Shown here in pieces: positions 50,927-63,545 of a DNA stretch of 64,000 nt; within the stretch, counting starts at the first letter, position 1, and each line of letters opens with the position of its first letter. This DNA comes from Amblyomma americanum (taxonomy: Eukaryota; Arthropoda; Arachnida; Ixodida; Ixodidae), in contig NC_135497.1 of the NCBI RefSeq assembly GCF_052857255.1, positions 546,134,531 to 546,198,530 of the forward strand, read 5' to 3'. Below the pieces are notes generated by a model. The model was not told where the DNA came from, did not search any database, and worked only from the letters and a program-made list of their open reading frames with translations. The translations under genes and the position numbers were made by a program.

Positions 50927-50949
50927 GGGGGGGGGGGGGGGGGGGGGGG
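50927..50949 (+). repeat. G23 run
   Basis: Twenty-three consecutive G residues; could fold as a G-quadruplex, or be an assembly-prone tract. Confidence 0.95.
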
Positions 50950-51765
50950 TATGAACGCTACGAAATAATTGTGGAATCTGATGTTGTGAACAGTTTTTTT
51001 GGTGCATTCGTTATGGCAATAGTAGGCAGATGTAGAGCACGCTACGTAACGCTCCAAAATCCGCACGTTATATAATGATATGATTCCTGCAAAACATGGC
51101 CCGAAATGATGGATATATCAATGAATATCTAGACTTGTACCTGAATTTGAGATAAAAATATAGCGTCCGTATGAAAACAAATAAAAGTGAAAAACGAAGA
51201 GCCCCGCGTAATCTTGAAGTTTCCTCCTGAGGCTCTTTTATTTCTGCGTATTCCGCTACGCCTCGTTAACTCATTCATCACCTGACTGCTTAAATCACGC
51301 TGGCTCTGGCACAATTCACCTCATATTACACACGTAGTAGAGTTTTTGTGCTATTTGTTGCAAGGGCTCCCACGTTTACATGCGCTAATATCATATTTTT
51401 CTACCACCACAGCAAATGACACAGACCAAAGCCTCCTCGTGGTGGCAGAGAGTGCATGAAAGTCTGTCACTGCAGTGACATTCAGGGCTGCTGGAGTCGC
51501 CGCTCGCGCGCTTTGCAGCCGTTATAGGTATGAGGCTCGAGCCGCACAAACGCGGGGGGCCGTTCGGCTGTTACTTATTTCTTTGCGCTTCAGGCAACGA
51601 GGGACGAAGCTCGGAGTCTTTTTTTCCCTTCACGTTGCTCTTCCCAAGCCGCGCACACATACAAACAGAGCACTCACAGCACGTGCACCGACATTCACTG
51701 ACAGTCGAGGGAAAGCCGAGCGGCACCCTTTTTTCCTCTCCTTCCCCTCGTTGGGCACCACGGCT
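50950..51765. other. Unassigned; GC content rises after 51480
   Basis: No coding motif. Confidence 0.4.
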
Positions 51766-52059
51766 TCCTATTGGCTGACGGCCTGGCACAAGGCGAACCA
51801 ATGACGGCATCGAATTTGTAAAAGGGCAAGTGAAAACAGGAGAAGGGGGCGGTGCTGTGGCGAACTTTTTCCCTCCCTTCCCAGCCACGAATGAGGCGTT
51901 TTGCGCGGCGCGCACGAAAGGGTCCACCCTCAACTCTTCCCCTCTCTCGCGTTGTGAATCCTCCTCTCTGCATCATCTCCCGAGCTGTTCTCTTCCCTCG
52001 CAGCGCGCTGTCCTCCCCCACACTCTCGCAGTGTTTTTTTTTTCTCTCCTCTTACTTGA
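51766..52059 (+). promoter_or_regulatory. Candidate TATA-less GC-rich promoter
   Basis: An inverted CCAAT box (ATTGGCTGACGG, from 51770), a direct CCAAT box (ACCAATGACGGC, 51798-51802) and a GC box (GGGGGCGG, 51845-51852) lie within 85 bp. They sit inside a CpG-rich kilobase in otherwise AT-rich DNA, followed by CT-rich 5' UTR-like sequence. Both CCAAT boxes have TGACGG beside them. This is the strongest host-gene signal in the window, but no product is identified. Confidence 0.4.
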
Positions 52060-52176
52060 ATGGCGGATTTTCCGATGCCGAGTGTTTCGGGACTGGTGCA
52101 TCCCGCTATCCCCAATTGCGTGTGTCCCGTCCATCATGGCGCTCCGATGTCCCAGCCCGAGCCTGTCCGGCCGTGA
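52060..52176 (+). CDS. Small ORF after the candidate promoter
   Basis: ATG at 52060 (GAATGGCGG, fair context) opens 38 codons, MADFPMPSVSGLVHPAIPNC..., ending TGA at 52174. It is the first ATG of note after the promoter-like cluster. A donor-like CAAG|GTAATC lies at 52437. It may be an upstream ORF in a 5' UTR. Not recognised. Confidence 0.2.
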   Translation: MADFPMPSVSGLVHPAIPNCVCPVHHGAPMSQPEPVRP

Positions 52177-52560
52177 GGTCGCCGAATGACGAGTACTGTG
52201 ACGCCAGCCCCTGCTGAGCACTCTGCGGACTGCGTCTGTTAAACGGCGAACCGCCACGCCTGGTTCGCCCGCGTCGCTGCTGCCCGTTCTGCCGGGACTG
52301 CTGCTGCCGCTGTCGCCAGTTTGGTCCGAAGCACCCGCACGATCCGAGCGAAAACGCGCAGCGTGACAGGTCCGCGACCGCCGGGAATAATCGGCCACGT
52401 CTCCGACCACGCCACTTCCCTCTGCGCCAAGTCAAGGTAATCGCAAGCCGAGAGCCTCCATTAGCGCCAGATGCGTCCTCCGCGCTCCTCGCCCCTTTAT
52501 TCATTTCTGCTCCCTGTGACCTTCCAAGGTCAAAGAGCGTGCATTGACCACAGCCAGTTG
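52177..52560 (+). other. GC-rich possible 5' UTR or exon
   Basis: CpG-rich. Frames on both strands are open up to 188 codons (minus, 52672-52106), as expected for GC-rich DNA. I cannot tell which strand is used. Confidence 0.3.
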
Positions 52561-55500
52561 TCACACGAACGACGTTTTCTATGGAGCAAAATGAGCCTGC
52601 TCTGCAAGCGGGCTCATGTTGCACCGGACACTTTCGGCAAGCAGCAGTGTACTCAAATTCTAAGAACCTCAAAGCCCTTTATCGATCAAACTTGGTTCTT
52701 GCTCTTATTGATGTTTTTTTTTTCAGAAATGCTGTTCGAACGCCGGCGTTACTGACGGGCTGTGGCAACAAGGGCAATAAATGTGTTACGCATATCAGTT
52801 AAAATTTCGTGGAATCTGCGCACGCGTTTGATGCAAATGAGTATCTTGTTGAAACAGCGCTATCTACTTGGGCTCTCCGCCAGAGGCAGTTTTCCCCTCA
52901 AGCCTTTAAATCGCTGGTTTGTGGTTACTCAAATCTTCTTCGAAACAAAAAAAAAACAGATACAGCGGAAGAACCGAATGCATGAGTCACTGCCTTGTTT
53001 CCACTTAAAATGCACATCGATAGTTTCATGTGCCCCTCCAAAGGCTGAGAAAGACAGTCTTGGATACTTCATAACGTTGCAACCATGCGCAGTTATGTCC
53101 TCCAGTCTTGGAACCTGCTTGGAGAGCGTCACACAGATATGACAGCCTGAGTGCCGCGACTGCTGCTCGGCTATCAATGGCGTTCACTAGGAGTTAACCA
53201 ATCTAGTTAACAGTTAAGATTCTGTACCAGTGATGATTTTGCTCTGGCAGCGTCCTCACTGGTGCACTCACCCACTGGGTGACCTTTGATGTATGGGAAA
53301 GGCAGTGCATTAGTAGCACGAAAACGGGGTACAGAGAACACAATGTGTTGGAAGTGTCTTGGTGTAACTTGAACAGGCCTCTCGTGGTATTCACGTCATT
53401 TTTGTGATTCGACTCCTGCAAAGATACCATGCGCAGCCTCCCTGCGCCAATGAAAAAATTTTATTCGCGATTCAGCACACTACGAACTATATTGGTTCGC
53501 AACCTCAGTTTAAGTACACGCAAAATTAGTGTGTTTAGCATAGAGAACTTTGTACACTTTGCTAACAATTGTCCCCACTTGCTTTCGGGCCACTGCAAGC
53601 GTTTTATGCGCATGTAGTTTTATAGATTGGTTCCGTAGCCTTTAATCAGGCTGACGTCAATAAATATGCTCGTGAAATAAGCATTAATTGATTTAAATTT
53701 TATTGGCATAGTGTAAAAGCAACGCTGGTACAAACGAGAACTTTGACCCAGAGAAAAAAATTCGCCCTTTTTCAAAGACTTCGTACCCACTCTACATATG
53801 TATGCCTCGAAATTAACATTCACGTGCTCAATATAAAAGAGTAAGATAAATTGGCAACGCGAAGAAGGTTTATGGTTTTCACTAGTGTTAAGCAGCCGTA
53901 GGGCACAGCACAGAAAGACACGAAGAAAAACGAGCGCTGTCTGATTGTCTTTTTGTGCTCTGTTATCGTGCTGCTCAAGACGACGAAACACCAACTAGCT
54001 GGTCGTATTGGAGAAGAACCAGCGGCTTCATTCCAGCAACACACTGAGCACATCGAGTCCGCACTATAGTAGGTGATAAAAAAAAATGTTGCGGTTGACA
54101 TCTGCAATTTAGGTTCCAGCGGTTTTGCTTAGAGGTCTGTTCCATAAATTTTGAACTGCGGATTCATTACCACGAAAAGCCGTGGCCATGTGTTGGAACG
54201 CTGCGACCGACGAAAGGTTTGTGTGCAAGCATGGCATGTCGTGCGAGAAAGGAAGCTGCACATTGAACAGCCATGCTTACATAAACAATTAGACATTAAA
54301 ACACCCGTTTTCTTCAGAAATACGTGCACGCGAAAAAGCTGCCGCCCCAAATATTGCCCCCAAAGCGGAGTATGAACAATACTTTTGTTTTCGTTGTTCA
54401 TACGACACAAAAACATATTTCGTAAAAAAATGACAGATTATCCAGTAACAGTGGGGTGATTTTCTTTTTTTTTGTCTCAAGTACAAAATTGCGTCCCGGC
54501 ACACGAATCGATTTCTATAGCTTTCGATCAACGTGGGGATGGATGGTGATGTTTTCTGTTTGTAGGACACCACCTCCCGCATTTCCGCAGAACTCATTTG
54601 TAGAGCTCACTGAAAAAAAGACTTCATTGCTTTGAAGGCATTCACTTGGCATCCCGCTACCATCTGTTGGATTTCTGATTTATTTTAAGTTGAACTGCAT
54701 TTATTTGCGGGACCAGCACAAACGTCTCTGTATTTTACACACGTGCCATTCATCGCGCACGTTAAGAGCGATGCGAAAAAATCCTTCGTGCATTTCTGCA
54801 TTTTTTATGCACGTACCCGCCGCAAATAAACCAATAGAGCCTGCACGTGATGAGTCAAGCTCGCTCCCTTGGCAGTGTGAAAAAAGGATGCCCTGCATAA
54901 GTCTCTTGTTTCTGTTTTCCTCAAACGTGGAATATTTTATGTGAACACACACAAATGTGTTGCTTTGCCAAGATTCAGACGCTTACGGAAATAGATCAGG
55001 AGCTAATTGGGAAACGCACCGCTTTTGCTTCAAAGCGGACACAGTGGCAGGAAAAGTCGTTACACAAATGCACGGCGAAAAAAAAAAGTGGTGAACAGGG
55101 CGAAACGCGAATTTGACCGCCGGCCGCGTTTGGTCACCAGTCTCGTCACTAAATTGAAGTGCAGCATTTCTAACACGCTGACGTGCTGCTACAGCACCAG
55201 TGATAATGCCTGGGACATTCTATGACGTCCAGTGGTGTATGGTAGAAGCCTCAGAGAAGCCGTCGCAGGCACATTTTCAGGTGCCTGGTGTACAGGGGAA
55301 ACATTTATTTTTGTAGAACACAGGCGATATATAAAGTGATGTGCAAGATTTGATGCCGTTGAGATTAGGCCGTTGAAATTTCAAAGAAAGTATTACAGAT
55401 TTCGGTTAGTTCTCCAGCCTGCTGGCAGGACTCAGCCGCAGTAAAGGAAGTGTAAATAAGGCAATGTATAGTGTAAATATCAAACTTGCATATGGCCCTA

Positions 55501-55632
55501 GCTGAACCAAATTCTTGCGGCCCGAATTCGCTTTCACCACAATTTACAACACTCATTATTTCTCCTTTCTTTTTGCACAAGTCAAAAGCAGAAACAGTGT
55601 GCCGACATAGTGGGTCCAGGGCAGGTCGGAGG
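52561..55632. other. No supported gene
   Basis: Long AT-rich unassigned stretch; no repeat family recognised. Confidence 0.45.
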
Positions 55633-55647
55633 AGAAGAGCAGTCTGG
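55633..55647 (-). repeat. Left target-site duplication of Ruka
   Basis: AGAAGAGCAGTCTGG, matched at 55882-55896 by AGAAGAGGAGTCTGG. Confidence 0.8.
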
Positions 55648-55881
55648 TTTGATTTATGGGGGTTTAAAGTCCCAAGGCGATTCATGCTATGAGAGACGCC
55701 GTAGTGAAGGGCTCCGGAAATTTCGACCGCCTGGGGTTCTTTAACGTGCACTGACATCGCACAGTACACGGGCCTCTTCAATTTCGCCTCCATCGAAATT
55801 CGACCGCCGCGGCTGGCAACGAACCCGCGTCTTTCGGGTCAGCAGCCGAACGCCATAACCACTGAGCCACCGCGGCGGCAA
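55648..55881 (-). mobile_element. Ruka SINE, complete
   Basis: Complete on the minus strand, from head GCCGCGGTGGCTCAGTGG (55879 down) through the B box (GGGTTCG... here CGGGTTCGTTGCC, one change) and body to GTTTAAACCCCCATAAATCA at 55650. The 15-bp flanking duplication differs at one base. The best-defined SINE insertion in the window. Confidence 0.9.
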
Positions 55882-55896
55882 AGAAGAGGAGTCTGG
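55882..55896 (-). repeat. Right target-site duplication of Ruka
   Basis: Partner of 55633-55647; 14 of 15 identical. Confidence 0.8.
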
Positions 55897-56930
55897 CCCT
55901 TCCCTTCTTTCCCGCACGTGAAGGCGGCAGTGGGCGCACGTGTCCTGTCGTGTACTCCTTCATTGTGCCCAGAAATTCATCGTGCAGGGCTCTCCACGAG
56001 CCCTGTGCGCTCGCCTGATCTACTGGACCTATAGGACACGTGTGCCTTGATTGATATTTCTTGATTTATTTCACTGCAGGAGCAAATAAACTTCACCACT
56101 TTGTCCCACTTGGACAAAAGCGTTGTTGGTTATCAAGGAAGAATGGCCGCTTTGCGGACGCAGGCAAACGCAAATGATGTGTTGGGCATAAAAGCTTTTT
56201 CAGCCTTCCGTGCCGCTAAAAAGCTGTTTGCTCTTCGTCCGGCGGGGAAGTTAATCTTTCGATGCGTCATGTTTCTTATTATGAAGAGTTAGATCATCGC
56301 CCGGTTCACTTGTAGGTACTATGGCAGCTCAACAGACAGCGGCACCCTGTGGGGTTACCTAACGTGTAACTTGCTAAGTAGCGTTTAAATCCGATAATGA
56401 ATGGTCTACTGTACTGTGCGCCTTGCCGTCATACTTAAGCTCTCTCCGAACTAAAACAGTAAAAGAGAAGCCAAATCTTCTCACAAAACAACACCCCACA
56501 TAATCTCACGTCTTCCCGCGAATCTCCATCTCCACAAACTATCTCCAACCCCTTTTCTCCCATAGATAGGGACCCTCACAGATAACATAATCTTAACAAA
56601 ACGGAGCAAACCGTGGAGCATGGCCGAACAGTCGTCGTTTTCACAGCGTTGAGAACAGAAACGAGAGGGTGCCAGCCCACAGCCTCACTGCCCAGAGCCT
56701 GCGCCTCGTGGTGACGAGCACGTAACCGGGCAACTCTGGGCTCTGCCCCGCACTGCCCCTTCGTTGGCCCAAGCACAGGCTTGTTTTGCTTGGGCGATGC
56801 AGGCGACACGTGCACTTCTGGCCCAACCTTTGGTGCCCACCGTTCCTACTGTCGAGGTGCCCCATTCGTCATGCACAAATACCAAATCTTTGCCCAGACA
56901 AAAAGCTGTTGTTTATCTTAAATTCCCAAC
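55897..56930. other. No supported gene
   Basis: Unassigned. Confidence 0.45.
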
Positions 56931-57095
56931 GGGTGGTAATAACTTCTGCTTGTAAATTACTGCCCCAAAGGAGTTAATTACATTACTAAATTACTGCACA
57001 AGAAAAATAATTTATTACATTACAAAATTCCGACATGACGAATTTAAGTAGTGATATTGCATTACAGTAACTTAATTACAACCTCGTTTGTCTCG
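56931..57095. repeat. AATTAC/GTAATT-rich repeat
   Basis: Words such as GTAAATTACTG, TTAATTACATTAC, AAATTACTGCAC, TTATTACATTAC and GCATTACAGTAACTTAATTAC recur. The pattern is typical of decayed non-autonomous DNA transposons (hAT-like) in arthropods; no ends defined. Confidence 0.45.
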
Positions 57096-59018
57096 AAAAC
57101 TTCTTAGGTTGGTTTTCCCGCATTGCACTTTGATCGAATGGCGTCGCTAGAATGTATAATACACGAAACATTTCTGCCGTTCCTGTCTTTTCGGCCGTAG
57201 TGTTGTTGGCGCAGTTTTCGTGACGGCACCGTATGCATTGACGCCATTTTGACGAATTTCCAACTTGGACAAGTTAACTTAAGCAGCGTCCGAAGGTTGG
57301 CTTTTCATGTTCGACATCACGAACCACATTTGCGATTAGGAGTTTTTAAAAAGTAATTTACTTAAAATATTCACGGGCTTCAATTTCTCACTAAGATAAT
57401 TTTCCGTGAAACCAAAAATAAAAATTTCATTTTGTCATCTTAGTTATTCAATCGTATTTTATTTGTACCTTGTAACGTGAATAATGTGCACCGCCGTATA
57501 TGCCGTCCACTTGCACCAACGTACATTTCGCTGCTTTTGGAAGCATAGAACAATTTCAAACACTCGGTGTGCTAAAGTGTCAGTCCGCATGAACTTGTAT
57601 ACTATATGTCGACCAGACGGCCGGCTAGTGGGCTATGCACGCTCCAGGACACTTTAAATGTAGTATATTGCGGTTCATTCATGCGTACGGTCTTTTCAGC
57701 AGTGCCCACGTTCGTTGCCGCTGAACCTACGGCGAAGGCACGAACACAATTGGGCATGGCAGACTACCTGGCGTGCGCAAAACGCATTCTGAGGCAACCA
57801 GTAGAGGCAACTGCATGCTATTTTACTTAACCGTCTGGCTGGGTAAGCGTCGCCGTCCCGCCGAGCCTTCAATTCATGCCTTTTTCATGCTCTGGACATG
57901 CCGAAGGCAGAGCGGCTGACGCACAGTAAATTTAATTTTGCGTACCATATTTCGACAAGAGTTGTTTACTTTTCCATGCATAGGTTATAACCGCATTGTG
58001 GTCTCGGTCTCCGACTCGATTAGCTCAGCTCGTTGCTGCAATGCATGCTTAGTGCGATTAGCTGGCGAGCCTCTCAGGGGTTGGCTGAAATCTGATCGAT
58101 TCTATGTATATGGCGTCCATGGCTAATTTTTACAAGGTTATAAACAACCCAGGAATGCACGTGCTGCGAATATCGCGCCCTCTCGCAGCCGAACAGAGCT
58201 CGGAGGTTCGGCTTTTTGAAACTGTGCGTACAGCGTTAACGTAGTGCCGAAATGGCGAAGTCATTTCCAGGCTCCAGCACGGTCTGCTGGTCTTCGTGGT
58301 GGCAGGTTCATGTCCGTAGTATCTGGACCACGTCAACTCTGCGAGCAGTGAAACTAACTGTAATCTACTAATTACTTGTTTCAGTAAGTGTCGTATTAAT
58401 CGGCTGCAGACCCTAACATTCGTATTTAATAATTATGGCTGCTTGGGAACAGTGCTACTAGCGCACGTTTATAAGCTTCGTCATTTAATTGCCTTTGTTA
58501 GCCTTATGTTGCTCGACTGACCATGCAGAAGCTTACCGCTAACAAGCGCAGAGGTACCACAATATGAGTAATTACAGCGGTGTCCCTTGGTACTGCCCTG
58601 TGGAGAACTGGCAATTGTTTACCTGCAGTTATTCGTCCCTATAGCTTTTGCAACACCGCGCGAAGACAGTGCACGCGTCACACCATTCTGTGGCGTAGAC
58701 GGCCGTGTGATCATATGCCAGCGCCATTATCACCAGCGGACCCAAACCGACACGGTAGAGTTCTCTCCAAGCCGTGTAAAAATTGAAAAAATCACAAATG
58801 AGAAATTGCACTCAAGCATTTCCTCGCGATAAGCGCCGATTAGTGATACGGAGAATTGCCAGTTAGGGTCCTTATTGTGAGCGATTGCCAAGCTTGTGCG
58901 TAAGTTTGTGGTTCCTTTTTGTTTCTTTTAATTTTCCGTTCCTTCTTTCCGAACGAGGAGAGCAACACGATGTTCAGGTCGGAACTCTAAAAAAAAAAAC
59001 AAAGAGAGAAGGAACGTC
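57096..59018. other. No supported gene
   Basis: Unassigned; frames of 60-81 codons without motif. Confidence 0.45.
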
Positions 59019-59085
59019 ATTATAACTAGCTTAACTGCGCCCCCTGTGGGACAAAGGTCTCTCTATTTCAGCCCGTCCTATCATA
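59019..59085 (-). mobile_element. RTE LINE terminal scrap
   Basis: TAACTAGCTTAACTGCGCCC, CCTGTGGGACAAAGGTCTCTC matches the reverse complement of an RTE 3' end (compare 38415-38460). Confidence 0.5.
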
Positions 59086-61439
59086 GAAAGAACGTAATCC
59101 TTAGAACACACGTGCAGAGACGTCAAGGCAGACATGCCGTTGGGGATTCCGCCTGTGGTGTTCTTTTATTGTGCACTTGCACACATGACCCCAAAGTGGT
59201 AAAGGTACTCTAACGACTTCGTGCGTGCTTTTATCTGATCAGGCACATGTTGCCGCAGACCCCTGTGTTCATGCGCGTCACTACAGAATCACAGAATCAG
59301 GGCGACAACACTGGAGCGAGCGAAATCGCTAGAAATGAAATAGCATGCTTTTGTGAAGTCCACCCCTAAAGCATGCGAACCTTCCAAACTGTTATTGCTA
59401 CCCCTTTTCCTTCGTGTGTCACTCAGCACCAGGGCTTCTCAAAGGGGCCAACCGGCTTAGTATGGATACTGAAATTTCATCATTTCATGTACTGCAAAAG
59501 CGCACTTCCAAATGACCATTTCATTGTGCCATTTTTTTTCTAATGCTTTGCCATTAGAAAAGATGAATGTGGAAGGAATGTCAGTGAACTGTAGGCAAGT
59601 GGACTGGAGGAAAACCTGAAGAAAGGCTGTGAGGAAAGATGCCGCGCAAGGGGAGAGGTGGACGGAGGGAGCCAGCCAAGGGCACTTAGGCGGGTGAGGG
59701 TAAAGGAAAAAGAAAATAAAATCAGAGGGCGCGGTGTGAGTAGGCGTGCTGGTCACTTAGGGCCGATCGTCCGCCTCCTGTGTCTGGATGTGTGGATCAG
59801 GTTCCTTTCACTTGAACGGATGCAGCTGAAGACCGACCGCGCAAAAATGCCGAAGCCATTCGTACGATATGGGGCTCTAGAACCGAAGAAATCGCCTTGT
59901 GACATTTAACAGACCACAAAACAATGCTGGTCATGCTTCATATGGAAGAAGCCCGAGAGTGATTCAACTACGGTGTATGGCCATCAGACATGCAAGCAAG
60001 TTCTGAAAAAAAAAATTCAAACAATAAAATCTTGTGAAATCACAATAAGGGGACACAAAAACGAATTGTGCGGATAATCTTTCACGGGGCTCGAAAGAGG
60101 AGGCGATCGAGTATAGTGTTAAGGCAGTCCGTCGATGAGCCTATGATCGTCTATTAATTTTAATTTAATTTTTATGATATGCCTGTACAGCCCAGCAAGT
60201 TCGTTTCAATTACTGCCTAGGCTCTGTGAGGGCTGGATACTTTCACATGAATGTTGGGCTTATCATTTTGGGCTTAGCAGCGGAAACTGAGCAACATCTT
60301 TGGTGCTTCAAGTAGAATGTGTCGACGAGTACATCCTTACTGCTTATTCTATTTGCATAAACTTAACTGCAATAACTGTTTGATACAGCTTCCGATTCAT
60401 AGTTGTTTGATTTTGACTATGGCTGTTTGTAAAAAGTTCAACTGCCACTAGTTAGGCAAAAAAATCTTAAAAACGACAAAACTCCCGGCAGTGCAACGGA
60501 AGGATTGTCCGATTTTGCTCATTGGTTTTCTTCTCTAGGGTTATTTCAGGAAAAACTGCCCCGCTACGTGTCTGTGGCTTACGCTGCGGTAAGTTGCATT
60601 ACTGTTTTGGATTAAAAGCTTTTCATATATCAGGGGTGTAGCACATAACGTGGAACCCAAGTTTAGCGGGGACTAGAACATTGCATACTATCTCACTGAA
60701 TTAAGTAGTTAACTGAATAAGTTTTATTTATATTCATTATAAGTACCTACACAACAAGTGAGGAATTTATAGGGCGATTAGCCACATGGAACATGGCACA
60801 CAAAAGAAAGTGCTCCGAACGAGGCACCAAGGCAGCTTAATATTGATAGAGAAAAACAAAAGGAAATTTTCTCTTTCATTCGTGCGTGGGCATTCGTGAC
60901 GAGAACCCTACGCGAGAGCAGCAGTCCGGGAGAGCGCTGTCTTCCCTCGCCTCCTAATCAATGCTCTAACATCTCTTTATCACGAGCGTCGCTCTAACAG
61001 TTAGCACTGCAATTCAGATATCAACGGAAAATGGCTGGTCATTTAGCAGTGCTAAGAACCAATTATTATCTGAAAGTGCGATTTTTCGCAGGCGGACACC
61101 ACCGCAACCTGCCTCAGAGCACCATCGACGTGGCCACTGATCCAGGGAGCCAGTTATGTGCCTTTCTTTTCTTACAACTCAACGGTCTAAACCTTCCACT
61201 TATTTTGAGAAGGGCAAAGGTGCACAACTGCCTTAATTTCCAGGTGGACGTCCAATCAGGCTCTCTAATTAATTAATTAGGATTAACATATGGGGATTAA
61301 TTCATTAGGCTTCTTACCCACCCTGTTGAAACCCGGGGAGTGCGGTTAGAAGTGCTTTCGTTCTAAAAACGTGCGCATGGCGCAGTTATGCAAACTGTCA
61401 GGGATGAAAAAACAGGACTTGACTGTAGCATAACGCACT
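59086..61439. other. No supported gene
   Basis: Unassigned; no repeats recognised. Confidence 0.45.
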
Positions 61440-61520
61440 TTTAGAATTAGTATTCGACAGCGCATGCGAGGGTCGCAGGGTCGAATCCTGCTCTAGAGGC
61501 CACATTTCGACGAAAAAGAA
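61440..61520 (+). repeat. tRNA-related SINE scrap
   Basis: A B-box-like GGGTCGAATCCTGC with GAGGCCACATTTCGACG after it, as in a degraded Ruka-type head. No A box. Confidence 0.3.
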
Positions 61521-62261
61521 GGTTGCAGTCCCTCTGGCAAGCTGATAGCAAGTGCAGATACGGGTGCGCAAAATGGGACATGCGATGTCAGCTGTTATAG
61601 TAAACGACAGCTCGCAGTGTAAACAAACGCTCCGGCCTCGGAAATTTGCGCGTGCATTGCTCAATGAGCATGAAATGAAAAATACTGATGCCATTTCTGA
61701 CTGCTTGAGGCGCGCTACGACCTACAAGCTGAAACAACCCGCTATTCTTTAAGTGAAATGTTGAGTAACTATACACTAATTGCTAAATTTCTTACAACTA
61801 AAATATACCTCGTCATAATCGGGCGAAAGCCAGCGAGTGCAATTTTATTCGCGCAAACACTGTGCCATCTAGTTTTTTGCACGTTTGCTCACGCTACATA
61901 TATATGGCGCCCAGAGTGCGCGTATTTGAGCGTACTTTTTTGCTAGTGGGCCACCGTCTCCTTTTGCAGCTAATGTGGGCCACATGTGAAGAAAATATCG
62001 AAAACTTCACATTTTAGCGCTAAACAAGAAGACAAGACACGCACTGTTTTTTATTTTTCTCTGTCGTCTTTGTTCTTTACGGCTATTATGTATAGTTAAA
62101 CCCAACTATCCCGACTTTTCGTCAATCGGAAACTTTCACGCGCCAAATAGGGTAATTTACACCACGCAGAAAAGCCTTTTTACATGCTGCCAGCCTGGGA
62201 AAGGACAAAATGTGTTTTCTCATCTTGTCGGTGCTTTCCGGTCTATCTTTTTGAGCATTCC
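61521..62261. other. No supported gene
   Basis: Unassigned. Confidence 0.45.
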
Positions 62262-62750
62262 TTAAAGGAATACAGACACAAAATTTCGTAGAAAAAACGG
62301 GCGTAATAATTTGTTTTATGGGGGTAAGGAGATGCCTTCCAGCAAGTTTCAGTCGCAAGCATTGAGTGGAATATAATTTCCTAAGTTTTATGAACGCTCT
62401 CCGAGGAGCCACTTGGCATTTAATTCCCCCCGCATCTAGTGACTCCAGGGCGCACTTGCTCCAACTATTTTGACGCGACCGAATCCAGTGGCTGTTCACA
62501 GGGACAACCAGTCTTTGCCTGTGATACCGACGACGTCTGCAATGTGGTACTCCAGGTTGGCCGGTCAACCGTGACGTCAAGGGGCACTTCAGTGGTAGCG
62601 CCGGTTGAGACCAAAACTGCCGGTGCAAAATCATTCTTAATTTATTGCTAGCGCTGTGCACTGGTGTTTCGAGCTCGGTTTCATGATTTCTATAGACATG
62701 GTTGAGGGCACAAAAGCCGGCACCCAAAAATTTCGTCTGTACCCCTTTAA
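62262..62750. mobile_element. MITE with TTAA ends
   Basis: TTAAAGGAATACAGACACAA at the left and the reverse complement TTAAAGGGGTACAGACGAAA at the right are terminal inverted repeats (about 13 of 16 core matches), each beginning with TTAA. TTAA targets point to piggyBac-type mobilisation. The 489-bp length and lack of a transposase mean a non-autonomous element. The 201-codon minus frame that crosses it extends past the left end and is not part of it. Confidence 0.55.
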
Positions 62751-63545
62751 TCGTCGAGTTTTTTCATTCGGCGCAGCAGGATTTGTACTTTTTTCTCTTT
62801 ATTTGTTATGCGTATAGTGTGACCTTCTACCGGATGCAGTTTGTGCTTTATGTCCACAGTGTGATAAGAAAAGACGAAGCATACTCGCTGTTTTATCATG
62901 GAGGGTCAATTGGCCCTGCCTATCGCTGCCAACAAATAAATTTCCCCTGAACCGCGAAAGCTCATAGCGCATGCAGTGTAGTTTTCACTGGATTGATGAC
63001 CTACTGCGGCACATTTTACTGCGAAAACATTAGTTAACGAGGTCGAACCGGCTCACCGGTATGTGTGAAACTTGACCTTTAGGGTGACCTTGGGCAAATC
63101 ACAAAAAAATAATGTATTGCACCTAAGTCTGCTTAATAGCGGAATTGCGAAAGCCTTTTCATTTCCCCTCTTTCACCCTCCATTTTTATTTTTATTTAGT
63201 ATATGTTGTTTTTATTTTTTGTTTATTTTATTTTTAGCTTTTAATTTTTGCTTTTCATTTTATGACTTTATTTTTTTTTTCTTAATTTTTTTATAGTGAG
63301 TAAAACTCAAGCATTTACATCGTTTTTCATCGACTCAGTAACAAAAACTTTCTTTAAACAGCATTTGTTTTCATTATATGAATATAATTAACTAATTACA
63401 ATTCATCACCAAACTTTTCTCATTTCAAGATCTACTCACGCACTACCTAACACAATAAAACCTTTGCACATTTATCTCCACGGAGCGACATAATCGTGCC
63501 GAAAATATTAGCCAACACTTTTTGCTGACGCGACGTAGCCATATA
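62751..63545. other. No supported gene; T/A-rich
   Basis: 63178-63300 is dominated by TTTTATTTT words. Unassigned. Confidence 0.45.

Noticed and set aside
51465..51480. 16-bp perfect palindrome TGTCACTGCAGTGACA
   Set aside because: About one such palindrome is expected by chance in 64 kb.
62122..62727. 201-codon minus-strand frame
   Set aside because: It crosses the left end of the TTAA MITE, has no motif and no codon bias, and so is most likely a chance frame.
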